Assembly: GCA_022813625.1 (NCBI GenBank) | Contig: JAKLMB010000037.1 | Location: 62,001 to 126,000, forward strand | Length of the DNA stretch: 64,000 bases | Source of the DNA: Aaosphaeria pasadenensis | Taxonomy: Eukaryota > Ascomycota > Dothideomycetes > Pleosporales | Direction: 5' to 3' | Part shown: one piece after another, positions 10,128 to 21,496 of the stretch | Layout: each line of letters starts with the position of its first letter | Position numbering within the stretch: the first letter of the stretch is position 1 | Notes under the pieces: generated by a model | What the model was told of the DNA's origin: nothing | Databases searched by the model: none | What the model saw: the letters and a program-made list of their open reading frames with translations, nothing else | Made by a program: the position numbers and the translations under genes

Positions 10128-12643
10128 ATGACGATTCCGGACGAGGTAAACAGTTCTTGAATGAGCGATGTGCATCTACTTTTCATTTGACTGACACGAT
10201 ACAGGTCGACATCATCGTGTGTGGTGGAGGCTCCTGTGGGTAAGAGAAAGACATGATGCACATGAGAGAATCCGACTAAAGCTCGTCCAGATGCGTGGTC
10301 GCCGGTCGACTTGCCAACCTTGACCACAACCTTCAGGTCCTTTTGATTGAAGGTGGAGAGAACAACTTGAATAACCCATGGTGAGCTTGTACTATATCTA
10401 GCTCCATAGCTCCATTGCTTACCGTTTGTTCTACAGGGTGTTCCGACCGGGGATCTATCCCCGAAATATGAAATTGGACAGCAAGACTGCATCCTTCTAC
10501 TACTCTAGGCCATCGGAATGGCTCGATGGACGAAGGGCTGTTGTGCCTTGTGCCCACATCTTGGGAGGAGGATCTTCCATCAATTTCATGGTAAGCACGG
10601 TAAAATTGGAGCTTTGTTGTGGTGGCTAACAAGGGCAGATGTACACGCGTGCTTCAGCCTCGGACTACGATGATTTCCAAGCCAAGGGCTGGACCACAAA
10701 GGAGTAAGTCTATCTTGAATTTGAAGATAAGTCCTGAAGACTCACGCCGAACAGACTCATCCCCCTCATGAAGAAACACGAGACCTACCAGCGATCCTGC
10801 AACAACCGCGACATCCACGGATTTGAGGGCCCCATCAAGGTATCTTTCGGAAACTACACCTATCCCATCAAGGAAGATTTCCTCCGCGCCTCTGAATCGC
10901 AAGGTATCCCGACCACAGACGATCTCCAGGATCTCGTGACTGGCCACGGCGCCGAGCATTGGCTCAAGTGGATCAACCGCGACACTGGCAGGCGCAGTGA
11001 CTCTGCCCATGGGTACGTCCACAGCACCCGAGCTGTTCACCAGAACCTCCACTTGGCCGTGAATACCAAAGTCGAGAAGGTTATCATCGAGGGCGGAAGG
11101 GCCGTTGGTGTTAAGACCGTCCCGACCAAGCCACTCCACCCCAACCAATTGCATTCGAAGACATACCGTGCCCGCAAGCAAATCATTGTTTCTGGTGGCA
11201 CCCTCAGCTCTCCATTGATCCTCCAGCGATCCGGTATCGGCGACCCCGAGAAGCTCCGCAGGGCGGGTGTCAAGCCTCTTGTCGACCTCCCGGGTGTTGG
11301 CTTGAACTTCCAGGACCACTACCTCACCTTCTCCGTTTACCGCGCCAAACCACACGTAGAGTCTTTTGATGACTTCGTCCGTGGCGATCCAAAGGTCCAA
11401 GAGCAGGTCTTCCAGCAGTGGAACACCAACGGAACGGGGCCCCTTGCCACCAACGGTATCGAGGCCGGTGTCAAGATCAGACCCACAGAAGAGGAATTGA
11501 AGGAGATGGACAGCTGGCCATGCCCTGAATTCAGGTCAGGCTGGGACAGCTACTTCAAGGATAAGCCCGACAAGCCCGTCATGCACTACTGTGAGTTGTA
11601 GCCCGTTCAAGATCTTTTGACCACCCAAACTGACATCTCAACTCAGCTGTCATTGCCGGATTTTTCGGTGACCATATGCTTGTACCTCCGGGCAAGTTCT
11701 TCAGCATGTTCCACTTCCTCGTAAGTCTCACATCGACTTGATCTCAATAGGCGTGCTGATCGTTGTAGGAATATCCATTCTCTCGTGGCTCAACTCACAT
11801 CGTCTCCCCGAATCCGTACGACGCACCCGACTTCGATGCCGGATTCATGAACGACAAGCGAGATATGGCACCCATGGTCTGGGGCTACATCAAGTCTCGA
11901 GAGACTGCCAGGCGAATGGATGCGTACGCTGGTGAGGTGCAGTCGATGCACCCATTCTACGCCTTCGACAGCCCCGCAAGGGCCAAGGATCTTGATTTGG
12001 CCACCACGAACGCGGTACGTATAAAAGACTATACCAACAACCTGAATTTTTACACGTGTGGTGGACTAATTGTTGTCATAGTATGCCCTCCCCGGTAACC
12101 TCACCGCGGGTATTCAACACGGATCGTGGAGCTCGCCCGTCGAGAAGGGACGCGCTCCCGAACCCACTTTCTTGTCTTCCAACAAGCAGGATGTGTACGA
12201 GGACTTGAAGTACACTAACGAGGACATCAAGCATGTCGAAGACTGGGTCAAGCGTAAGTTTTCTGCCCCCATTTACTACATTTTGCAAAATAAGCAGCTT
12301 TTCTTGAACCCTTCCGCTGACGTTCAACCCTCCAGGTCACGTCGAGACCACATGGCACTCCCTCGGCACGTGCTCGATGGCACCTCGAGAGGGCAACTCG
12401 ATCGTCAAGCACGGCGTGTTGGACGAGCGCCTGAACGTACACGGCGTCAAGGGCCTCAAGGTTGCCGATCTCTCCATCTGCCCCGACAACGTCGGCTGCA
12501 ACACGTACTCGACCGCGCTGCTCATCGGCGAGAAGTGCGCCGTGTTGACGGGCGAGGATCTCGGATACTCTGGCTCCGCCCTCGACATGAAGGTTCCGAA
12601 CTACCATGCTCCTCGCGAGATCGCCAACTTGTCGCGCTTGTAA
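10128..12643 (+). CDS. Peroxisomal alcohol (methanol-type) oxidase, GMC family
   Basis: FAD-dependent oxidation of a short-chain primary alcohol to the aldehyde, producing hydrogen peroxide in the peroxisome. Ten exons: 10128-10145, 10205-10239, 10291-10380, 10437-10590, 10639-10703, 10755-11590, 11647-11720, 11769-12014, 12082-12253 and 12336-12643. They sum to 1998 nt, or 665 residues, the usual length of fungal alcohol oxidases. Visible motifs: dinucleotide-binding VDIIVCGGGSCGCVVAGRL near the N-terminus, GMC signature 1 HILGGGSSINFM, GMC signature 2 GGTLSSPLILQRSGIG, and catalytic-histidine region TWHSLGTCSMAP. The last three residues, SRL, form a PTS1-type peroxisomal signal. Five introns crowd the first 630 nt, a common pattern in this gene. 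Substrate preference (methanol or other alcohols) cannot be told from sequence. It should not be confused with the alternative oxidase nearby, which often shares the AOX abbreviation. Confidence 0.95.
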
Positions 12644-13192
12644 GCGGGAATTGATCAGACTGCCTACCCTTGTGTAAACACGAGATTGTGGCTTGGGAAC
12701 GAGGGAAACGAGAATGTGTCTTGCTTCTAGTCATTCCTTACATTATATGATGATGATGATGTGCTTTAGTAAGATGTCTTCTTATGATCTCTTCTTTTTC
12801 TCTTTCGGAAGTCAAGCGGGCGGAACATGTTGCTGAGCTATCAGATATGCTTGTACTGGGTGGTGACTTTTGCTATATATGAAGGTGCTGGTGTCAAGCT
12901 CCGTCTTCACCAACTCCTCGAAAACGAAAGAAAACAATAAAGCCATTTCAAAGCTGTAAATGAATCGTAACTCGGGCTCTGGAAACGTACTTGCCTTTGC
13001 GAACTGATGTGAATGAGATCACAAACGCCACATTTAACATTCCCCTCATCATTTTGAGCTGGTAAACATCTTCGAGCCAGTTTCCATATTGAATTATTTG
13101 ATGATTCTACCTAACAATCTGCTAACCAGCCATCACAGCCAGAGCAAGAAATATCACACAACCGCAACCCTCACCATCCTCCACCGTTATCA
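12644..13192. other. Convergent 3' intergenic region
   Basis: 549 nt between the stop codons of the alcohol oxidase (plus) and an unknown protein (minus). It contains short ATGATG runs near 12750 and A/T-rich stretches; no ORF of interest. Probably 3' UTRs and terminators. Confidence 0.6.
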
Positions 13193-14023
13193 TCACACAT
13201 ACGGATTCCCAGGCTGATCGCAGCACTCCGCCCCAAAATCCACCTTATGCCTCCTACAAGCACGTCTCTCGACATCGTCATCCGGCTCCGTGAGTCTCCT
13301 CCTCCGCTCCGGATCGCCGTACTGGCAGAACGGCGTAGGGGAGTCGTCTACAGGCATCGGATGGGCTAACTCTTGCTCTGCTGTGTTAGAGTCTTCGGCT
13401 TTGGATTGGGCTTGGAGTGCTTTGTCGATGTCGCGGCGCTGGGCTTTGGAGATGCGGTGGCGGCCTGCGGTTAGGGGTTGGAACGGCGGCGCGTCGGAGA
13501 CGTTATCGAGTGTATAGTGAAAGGCATCGAGAGTTTGAAAAATTAGGTTGGTCAATTGTCGGACTTGCTGTTGGAGGTCTGCGATGTTGAGTGCCTCGCT
13601 GGGATGTTGACCAAGAGTTTTTGGGGAAGGTGACGGTGGTGATGGAAAGGAGGGTGAAGGGCTTCTAGGGTCTCCGAGGCTGTGTCTACGATATAGATAT
13701 TGCGAGGCATGGGGATTAGGGATGGGTTCATGGGAGAGGTAAGCTTGACAAAGAGAGTGCGATCTGCGAGATAAGCTCTGCACGGCAACAGGAGTGCTGT
13801 ATTTTACGTTTGTATCATCAGGCGGAGTTGTTGGCGACCATGGATCCCATGCATACAAGGTCCTTTCTCTGGTCAGAATTGGGGTTGTTGGTCTACAGTT
13901 ACTATCTTCATCAACTGGAATCTTGGACGATGATGGATCATGTTTAGGCACAGAATCTTTCCGGTCTTCTTTGGTGCGAGTGCGCGAGTTCGCAAAGCAG
14001 AAATTTGGATTGAAATGAGACAT
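13193..14023 (-). CDS. Hypothetical protein, Pro/Ser-rich with a Gln-rich helical segment
   Basis: Uninterrupted 276-codon frame from the ATG at 14023 (MSHFNPNFCF), with an in-frame but weaker upstream start. No family recognised. The first 130 residues are rich in Pro, Ser and Arg and probably disordered. A central region around ADLQQQVRQLTNLIFQTLDAF could form an amphipathic or coiled-coil helix. The C-terminus carries a basic stretch (PERRRRLTEPDDDVERRACR) and ends near a cluster of Cys (ECCDQPGNPYV). Length, the single long frame and position between real genes argue that it is expressed, but nothing in the sequence reveals a function. Confidence 0.55.
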   Translation of the reverse strand: MSHFNPNFCFANSRTRTKEDRKDSVPKHDPSSSKIPVDEDSNCRPTTPILTRERTLYAWDPWSPTTPPDDTNVKYSTPVAVQSLSRRSHSLCQAYLSHEPIPNPHASQYLYRRHSLGDPRSPSPSFPSPPSPSPKTLGQHPSEALNIADLQQQVRQLTNLIFQTLDAFHYTLDNVSDAPPFQPLTAGRHRISKAQRRDIDKALQAQSKAEDSNTAEQELAHPMPVDDSPTPFCQYGDPERRRRLTEPDDDVERRACRRHKVDFGAECCDQPGNPYV

Positions 14024-14441
14024 GCTGTTTGAAATATCAAATGTGACCTTCAACTATTTTGACGAAGTATTGTAACGGCATTTCGAGATCTTAAATACCC
14101 TGAGGCTATTTTGACGTAGTAGGTTTATGTATTTGCGCTGGCATCACCACAACCACATTACAACAAGATATACTTTCGTTCGTTCTCCACAACGCGCCGG
14201 CCAGCGCTTTAACAGCATACCTGAAGCTCAATCCGAACATATAGTAGATGCTGGACGATGAGTTATTCCTTTCATACATCCACGACAGCTATCTGACTGG
14301 CCACGCAGCACATGTGCATGGCCTCGCATTGGCCATGTCCAACTACAACACCACGACAACTACCACAAAGCAACCAAACGAAAAATACTTCATACATCCC
14401 GTTTCAAACAAAACAAGACACCCAGCGCCCTATTACAAATT
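14024..14441. other. Intergenic region, nothing recognised
   Basis: 418 nt between the start of the hypothetical protein and the stop of the acetyltransferase, both on the minus strand. The right half is A/C-rich (14330-14440). No gene or repeat was recognised. It should hold the hypothetical protein's promoter. Confidence 0.5.
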
Positions 14442-15157
14442 CTAAAGCTTCAAAACCAAACAAACCGCATCCCCCTTCCTCCCCGTCTCCCCACTAACCC
14501 CCCCATCCAACACCTCCTTACACGTCTCAAACCCCAACCTTTCGTAAAACCTCTTCGCGCCCTCATTCCACCTCACCATGCCCAAATGCACACCCGCTGC
14601 CCCCTCCTCCCTCAATCCCTTCAGGAATCTCGCCACGAGGACGGCGCCGAAACCTCGTCCCTGGAACGCGGGCTCAATGTCGATGTGCAGGTGCGCCGGA
14701 TACGCCGCGAGGATGTCAGGGCGAGCGACGATGTCGCTGCATTCCGCTTCGTAGAGAGAGTGCTTCAAGCCATCTACGAGGGCTGATTTTTCTGGGGTCA
14801 GTGGAGGGCCATCGTGCGTGAAGGTGCTGGCGTCGACGGTGGGCAGGAAGTCGGATTTCCATTTCGCGGCGAAGGCGAGGGTGTCCGGGGTCCCGATTAT
14901 GTAGCCTACTGCGAGCCCGTTGCCGTCGTCGAGGACGAAGCAGGAGCGCTGGGAGAGGAGCAGGTAGGGTCTGCACCAGATGTGGGAGCCGATGGTGCGG
15001 GCGGGCTCGAAGTCGAGGGTTTTGTCGATGGTGGTGTTGAACTGGTTGGGTGGTTAGCAGTGGGATTGGTAGATGTTGGGAAGGGGAGACGCACGATGTG
15101 AATACAGGCTTCGAAGTCCTTTGCCGGGTCGTATGGACGCACGAATGGGTCGGACAT
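14442..15157 (-). CDS. GNAT-family N-acetyltransferase
   Basis: Acetyl-CoA-dependent acetyltransferase fold; the acceptor is unknown. Two exons, 15157-15095 and 15041-14442, with a 53-nt intron (GTGCGT..CCAG), give 220 residues. The N-terminus VRPYDPAKDFEACIHI is the usual beta1-alpha1 start of GNAT enzymes. HLHIDIEPAFQGRGFGAVLV holds the acetyl-CoA pyrophosphate loop (Q-x-x-G-x-G/A), and NEGAKRFYERLGFE is the C-terminal beta-alpha motif. The family resemblance is to fungal and bacterial proteins of about 200-220 residues sometimes placed near O-GlcNAcase acetyltransferase domains, but substrate assignment is not possible here. The ATG at 15157 starts exactly at the conserved motif with no long extension. 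Confidence 0.9.
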
Positions 15158-15939
15158 CTTAATTGCAATGACTTGAATTCGTATGAATACTTTTATCTGT
15201 ATGTTCTCACTATTTTGTTTCTGGTTGACTGTGATAGTATGGTGCATGTATTCAGATGTATCATCTTCGAGATAGGCAGTACTTGAAGGTGCATTTAGGT
15301 AACTACGGACTACTACGGACTACTCCTCTTTGGAAGAATAATAATGCGGGGGTGGAGACGAAGGAATGGTAGTGGGATAAGCCATCGGGGTTTGGGATGG
15401 AGATCCTTCGAGGAGTAGGTACGGTGGTGATCATTACTTAGAACCGTTGTTATCCTCATTATGAAGAATGGAATACTGATACTCAGCCATAGTCAAGTAA
15501 AAGGTACAGATATATACCACTTCGATACTGTTTTCACCGAGCGTGCATAGAGATTCTAACAAAGACGGAGTAGATAGGAATCAGTAGAACCGTGTGATGT
15601 TGTCGAACGGCGATGCGGCGTTTTCGAACCACCGATCGGATAACAACCTCCCAAGAGACCTCAATCATGAGCCTCGTATTTCGCTTTCATCCACCCACGC
15701 GCAACTCGCAGGGGCAGATGCAGCCACAGCCAAGGCGACAATAAGGACATATATAAAACATGTCGCAGGTCCCTTCTTTCCGAAATCGGCCAGATCTACG
15801 ACTGTAGTCTCAACATAAGATTCAAAAGATGTCAAATCGAGGGACATAATCAACATATTTGAAAGAGATATATACCAAATGGGCAAAACACCACAAACAG
15901 CGAACTACAACCGAACATAACGATCAACCGTCTCCAACA
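15158..15939. other. Divergent promoter region, acetyltransferase / hydrolase
   Basis: 782 nt between two divergently transcribed genes. It includes a duplicated CTACGGACTA pair near 15303-15322 and a short open frame (15594-15818) with no recognisable features. Presumed to contain both promoters. Confidence 0.5.
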
Positions 15940-17090
15940 ATGTCCCTCCAATACCTCTCCGCCAAACTGTCCGTCCTCCCGCGCCTCTTCTCCCCAACGA
16001 CAACATTCCTCTTCGCGCCCTCCTCCGTCCCCTTCACCCTCCGCTGGCGGCTCCTCTTCATGCAACCCATCAACTTCCTCGCCGCGCTCCTCACATCCCC
16101 GCAGTGGCTCTTCAACAACCGCTACTCAGTCCTGTACGCACCAACCCGCCGCCCCGGCGCCTCCCAACGCTGCCTCGTGTACCATCCCCCACCCTCCGCC
16201 ACCTCCAAGGCAACGAAACCACCCCTCCACATCAACATTCACGGTGGGGGCTGGATCGGCGGCATCCCAGAGCAAGACAGTCGCTTCTGCGCGCACATCT
16301 CCGACGCGACGGCCACCATCGTGGTCTCGATATCGTACCGCACGGCGCCGCGGTGGCGGTTCCCCGCCGCGCACGAAGACGTTGAGGACGTTGTGCGCTG
16401 GGTGCTGCGGTACGCGGCGAGGGAGTGGAACGCTGATTTGGGGGCTGTGACGGTGGGAGGGTCGTCGGTGGGTGGGACGCTGGCGCTGGGTTTGGGGAAG
16501 AGGGTTACTCTTGCTTCTTCTTCCCTACGCGATGGCGATGATGATGAATAGGGGGTGGATATTAAGGGGTGTGTGCTTGTGTGTCCGCTGTTGGATTCGC
16601 GTCCCAAGACTGTCGAGCGAGAGAAACCGCCTGGGTTTCCTGCGAAGGATCCGCTGGACTTCTTGTATCCGCTGTTTGACGCCTACGGGGAGTTCGAGAG
16701 GCGCGAGGGTGGAGCGGTGGAGGGCGCGGCGTTGAGCCCAATGTTGATGCGGGCGGAGGACCTGCCGGCGAGGTTGATGGTCGTAGTGGCGGGGGTGGAC
16801 ATCCTTGCGAAGGAGCAGTTGGAGTTTGTGCGGAGGGTGGAGGGGGAGATCGAGGAGTGCAGGGTTATGGTCTTTGAGAAGGGATTTCATGGGTTCATGG
16901 AATGTGAGTATCGCCATGTTTTGCCCTCTCTATGGTATATCTATCGAGAGGTTGTCTTTGTCATTTAGTAAGAGGAAGCCGTGAGACTAACGATTGCTGG
17001 ACAGTGCCGAAGTTCGTCATGGAGAAGGAGCGCATCGAGGTTTTCACCGAAGCTGTCGATTTCATCAAGCGAGTACGACGGTCTTCATAA
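15940..17090 (+). CDS. Alpha/beta hydrolase (HSL/esterase type) with in-frame TAG or a 48-nt intron
   Basis: Serine hydrolase acting on ester substrates, of the hormone-sensitive-lipase-like group. The oxyanion-hole motif HGGG is at residues 101-104, and the nucleophile elbow GSSVG holds S176. An Asp in VVVAGVDILAKEQ and a His in EKGFHGFME complete the triad. The reading frame meets TAG at 16549-16551, then continues in the same frame with conserved sequence. If 16504-16551 (GTTACT..AATAG, 48 nt, a multiple of three) is an intron, the exons 15940-16503, 16552-16903 and 17005-17090 give 333 residues, normal for the family. If it is not spliced, the protein stops at 203 residues and lacks Asp and His, so it would be inactive. 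The last intron (GTGAGT, CTAAC, ACAG) is canonical. The ATG at 15940 has a good context (ACAATG), and the segment after it may be a membrane anchor. Confidence 0.8.
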
Positions 17091-17270
17091 ATGCTGACTA
17101 CATCTTGTAAGTTGTGATAAAGGGGCTCTAGTTTGAAGTGCTTTGTATTGATTTTCTTGCTTCTATCAAGATTGGGTCCCAGCAGTAAATAGACTGGCTG
17201 CTGCGTCGTCAACAGGCTTTTAAAACTTTATATCCAGGGTAGATGGACACTCTCCCATATCTCACCAGTC

Positions 17271-19646
17271 TCACCTCTTCTCACTTCTATTTTCCTTTCT
17301 GGTTTCATCGCCAGGCTCGCCGCTGCCTGCAAACAGAGTTTCTTGGGCTGTGATCATGTCAGTCACTGTTACACCACTTTGCGTGATTGAAATGGGATGG
17401 AATGGGATGGGACGGTCTCGTGCAACGTACCACTCCATAGTTCGGAATAGACACCGGCACGGTCTATCAACTGCTCATGCGTTCCACTCTCCGTCACCTC
17501 GCCCTCTCGAAGCACAATGATCGTGTCACAATCACATATCGTCCTAAGACGGTGAGCGATGAACACTGATGTGCGGGCCTTCTCCTTGATGATGCTATTG
17601 ATGTGCGACATGAGTGCCTGCTCGGTGTGCGTGTCCAGGGCGGATGTCTACATCGGTGTGAGTGGTCTGGTGAATGAGGAGGTTCCGAACGGGGGCCATG
17701 CCACTTACAGCTTCATCGAAAAATAGTAACGGTGGGTCCTTGAGGATGAGACGTGACACCGCGAGACGTTGCTTCTCGCCGCCTGTAATCAAACATGTCA
17801 GTCAAACATGTCCTGTCACATCATGTCATGTCAAAACGCAATCTGATGGGAGAGTGTTACCAGAAATCATCATGCCCCGTTCGCCGACCATCGTCTGGTA
17901 CCCGTCTGGGAACCGCTCAATCGTCTCGTGAATGTGTGCCCGTTTCGCCGCCTCCCTAACGCGTTCCGGTGAAGCACTGAGGTCTCCGTACTGGATGTTG
18001 TGTTCGATGGTGTTATTGAATAGAGGAGTGTCCTGCGGCACCACACCAATGGCCTTGCGCAGGCTCTCCTGGGTAATGTCGCGGATATCCTGTCCATCCA
18101 CCAAGATGCGACCGCTCTGCACATCATAGGAGCGGAAGAGCAGGCGGAGGATCGTAGACTTTCCGCAACCGCTGGGACCGACGATGGCCACCTTCTTGCC
18201 CGCGGGGATCGTGAGAGATATATTCCTGAGGATCGGCCTCTCGGGACGGTACCCGAATGTGACGTTCTCAAACTTGATCTCTCCCGCAGTGAGTAAGAGT
18301 GGCTTTGCGTCAGGCTTGTCCTTGACGGCCAGATTGACCTTCTGCAAGTTGAAGAGGGTCTCCATGTCCAGGAGGGATTGGCGCAATTCGCGGTACACGG
18401 AACCAAGGAAATTCAGGGGAACCGAGAGCTGGAAGACGAGCTGGTTAACCATGACCAGATCACCGACTGTGAGCTGACCCGATGCGACGCCATCTGCAGC
18501 AAGATACATCATTGCGGTCAGAGCACTGGAGAAGATCATATTCTGTCCCGAGTTGAGAAAGGCCAAAGACGTGGCCACCTTGATGGAAGCCTTCTCGTAC
18601 GACTGGAGAGCCTTGTCGTAGCGGCCGACTTCATACTTCTCATTGTTGAAGTACTTCACGGCTTCGTAGTTGATTAGGGAATCCACTGCTACGGTGGCTG
18701 CCTTGTTGTCCGCGGCGTTGGCCTGTCGTCGGAACTTGGTTCGCCAGGATGTGGTCAAGATGGTGAACGCAGCATACGCCAGCATGGTAGAGCCCGTGAT
18801 GAAGGCAAACTTTGCGCCATATTGATAAGTCTACGCGGGAGTGATTAGCCAAAGAAAGCGCCGACCACCGTGCGGGATGATGCTCACCAATATTCCGCAG
18901 ACGAGGGAGATTTCGAGAGCTGTAGGCAATACATGAAAAACCATGGAGGTCAACAGAAAGCTTATGCCTTTGGTTCCCCTATCGATAGCCCTGGTAAGAC
19001 CACCGGTCTGTCGCGAAAGGTGGAAGTTGAGGTCCAGCTTCAGGAGATGGCTGTACACGCTGCACGCGACATTGCGGATGGCATTCTGAGCTACACTGGC
19101 GAAGACGGCATTTCGCATTTCTTGCATGACGGTAGCGCCGATCCTGCTGACACCGTATGCCACTATCATCGATCCGGCGACAGTCCAGGCAGTGCCATGT
19201 ATAGCCACAAAGTCTATATTCATGGAGTCTACGATGCTTTTGAAATAGAATGGAATCTGTACATTCAGGAGCTTCGAACCGATCAACAGCGAGACAGCGA
19301 CTCCAACACGCGCCCTCGTTCCAAGGTTATCCTTTGGCCAAAGGTATTTCCCCATCTCTTTTATGATGGCCCAATCGGCCTTGCGCTGCTCCTTGTTGGT
19401 CACGGACTGTTCAGTGAGCAAGGGGTCCGGCTTTGCAGGCTTCGCGGCCTTGGTCTCTTGCACCGCGACCTTGGAGCCAGGAACCGGCGGCCGCTGTCCA
19501 TGAACATCTTTTCTGTGTAGGGGACCTGAGGTAAAGACTCGTTGTGTAAGGAGTGCGGATGGAGGTAGGAGGGAGGATAGCGGGGAGTGTCGAGGAGCTC
19601 GGAGGCCCGGCCGACATGCGGCACGAGCTAGTGGGGGGATGAGCAT
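17271..19646 (-). CDS. atm1: Mitochondrial ABC half-transporter ATM1
   Basis: Inner-membrane exporter that sends a glutathione/persulfide-type sulfur intermediate from the matrix for cytosolic Fe-S protein assembly. Five exons (19646-18888, 18830-17861, 17782-17709, 17647-17431, 17347-17271) give 698 residues. The first roughly 60 residues, rich in Arg, Pro and Ser, form a presequence. A six-helix ABC membrane domain follows. The nucleotide-binding domain shows Walker A GPSGCGKST, signature ISGGEKQRLAVSRL, Walker B LLFFDEATSALDT and the H-loop IAHRL. The last small exon encodes the conserved AQETLF and a charged C-terminus; without it the frame would run into intron sequence. ATM1 is essential in yeast. 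It is divergent from AIM24, another mitochondrial gene. Confidence 0.97.
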
Positions 19647-20154
19647 AGCTATCTACGGCCTTTGCATGGTCGGAGGGGAGCTGAGAGTGGATTTCGAGGG
19701 AGTGTTCGTATGCGATATATCAATTGGGGGTGTTGTTGGAGAGGAAGAGGATGTTGCGGGTGGAGGATGAATGAATGATGGTGGATGGGGGTAGCTCACA
19801 TATGAGGGGAGGTCATTAGCTGATGGCGAGCTCCGTTGGCGTGCTCGCGGCATTTGATGGCTCATACAGTACGTACATTCTATTTATGTTCCAATAATGT
19901 ACGGAGTACAATAATGAAAGCTCTATATGGTAATTGTATAGAAAATAGTCAATTGCTCTCTTCTGAAGTGTAATAAATGCGAGATGTTGTCCTACTCTTG
20001 GTACTGTGGTGTAGCCGCACGCCCGCGGCCAATTCCATCCCATAATAATTCCAACCTCATCCTCAACCTCAACCTCATGATCTGCTGAGACAATTCCACC
20101 TCCCACCCCCAAACCCTCAACCACTCGGCGCAGACGTCGCCATACCAAGAGGCA
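19647..20154. promoter_or_regulatory. Bidirectional promoter region of ATM1 and AIM24
   Basis: 508 nt between the two start codons. No coding exon is supported. A TGTACGGAGTACA near-palindrome lies around 19897-19909, and C/T/A repeats (CCTCAACCTCA type) lie near 20050-20075, close to the AIM24 start. Both genes make mitochondrial proteins, so a shared promoter is plausible but not shown. Confidence 0.5.
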
Positions 20155-21496
20155 ATGCTTCGTACAGCCGCCTCGCCCTTGGGACCGCTCGCACGCCGCT
20201 CTCTACCCGGCGCTGCTACATGTCGATACCAACAGGCGCGTTGCGTCAACATCACGGCCACCGCAAGCTCTTCTGATCCCTCCCTCGAATCGCAATCGCA
20301 AGCCGGCATCACCCCCACATCGAACCTCCATCCCTCTCCAGGTATGCGAATTGATTCTAAATCCAATGACATGCCTTTCCTGTATGCTGACTCGAGCAAA
20401 GATGCCCGCTTCGAAGTTGTAGGCTCTCCGTTCTCGCTGCTTTCCGTATCACTAGCAGCATCTCAACACCTATACACCCGACGGGGCACGCTCGTCGGCC
20501 TCAGTGGAAAAGTCGAAAACGTATGAACTTTCATTCTTTTCCCCTGCGAAATTCACGCCTTTGCAGCCCCAATTGACAGTTGATAGACCCTCTCGACACT
20601 CTCGTTCCTCGAACCCTTCCGACGAGCACCAGTCGGCATACCGTTCCTCTATCAGAAAGTCTCCTCCACAAGCCCAATCACCGCCCTGATATCTACCAAA
20701 TCACCGATTTCATCCATCGTTACCGTCCACCTCGACGGCCGGGAAGACTGGCTCATTGCGCAACGGCAGGCACTGCTTGCGTGGACGGGCCATACACTCG
20801 GATTAAAACCACAATACAATGTCAAGCTCGGCCTGGCGAACTGGGGCAACACGCATGTCACCGGACGCGGTCTTCTTGCGCTGGCAGGAAGCGGTCAGAT
20901 CTACCAGGTGCAATTGAAGGCGGGCGAGAGCTATGTTGCCCACCCTAGCAACGTCGTGGCCTATACGGAGTCTTCCACTCCACCACTCCCTTTCCGCTTC
21001 AAGTCATCCAACCTCCGATTCCAGGTACCCGACCTTGGCTTCGGATCGCTGCTGCAAAACGTGAAGTTCTTCAGGGACATAAGCGGGACTGCTGCGTGGA
21101 GACAACTGGGCGTTGCATATCACACCCTAAAGACATGGCTGCGGAGATCCATTTGGGGCGACCGGGTACGTTATGCACTTTGCTTTGCTATGGAACCTCC
21201 ACAAAACTAATTTATTTTTTTAGTTATTCCTGCGGTTCGAGGGACCCACTACCATGCTTCTTCAATCACGAGCGTCGCGCATCAGCGACGTTCTGACGCT
21301 AAGAGATGTGGATGAAATTGCCGCAAGCCCACCAGGCGCCGTACAGGATGTGGTTACGCGGAAGATCCAGCAGGAGCTCAAAGAGATCGCAGCAAGCTCA
21401 CCAGCCGTCGCCGCCGCCGCAAAGGAGCCCATCATTCCGGCGGAGTCGACACCCGTGAAGCCTACAACCAAGGCCGACGTTGAGAAGTCTACCTGA
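20155..21496 (+). CDS. aim24: AIM24-family mitochondrial inner-membrane protein
   Basis: AIM24 in yeast helps keep the MICOS complex and cristae organised. Three exons, 20155-20520, 20587-21165 and 21224-21496, give 405 residues. The N-terminus (MLRTAASPLGPLARRSL) is a typical presequence. Family signatures are visible: FEVVGSPFSLLSVSLAAS, YTRRGTLVGLSGKVEN, FLYQKVSSTSPITALIS, LDGREDWLIAQRQALLAWTG and the beta-strand core GRGLLALAGSGQIYQVQL. The first intron's acceptor is GATAG at 20586, giving the family sequence LSTLSFLEPFRRAPVGIPFL. The C-terminal 60 residues (Ala, Lys, Pro) are lineage-specific and probably unstructured. Confidence 0.93.

Noticed and set aside
10654..11400. 248-codon minus-strand frame
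   Set aside because: Exact antisense of the large exon of the alcohol oxidase, a shadow of its codon bias.
15594..15818. 74-codon plus-strand frame before the hydrolase
   Set aside because: No features, poor context, and lies in the presumed promoter.
18870..19520. 216-codon plus-strand frame
   Set aside because: Antisense of the ATM1 first exon.
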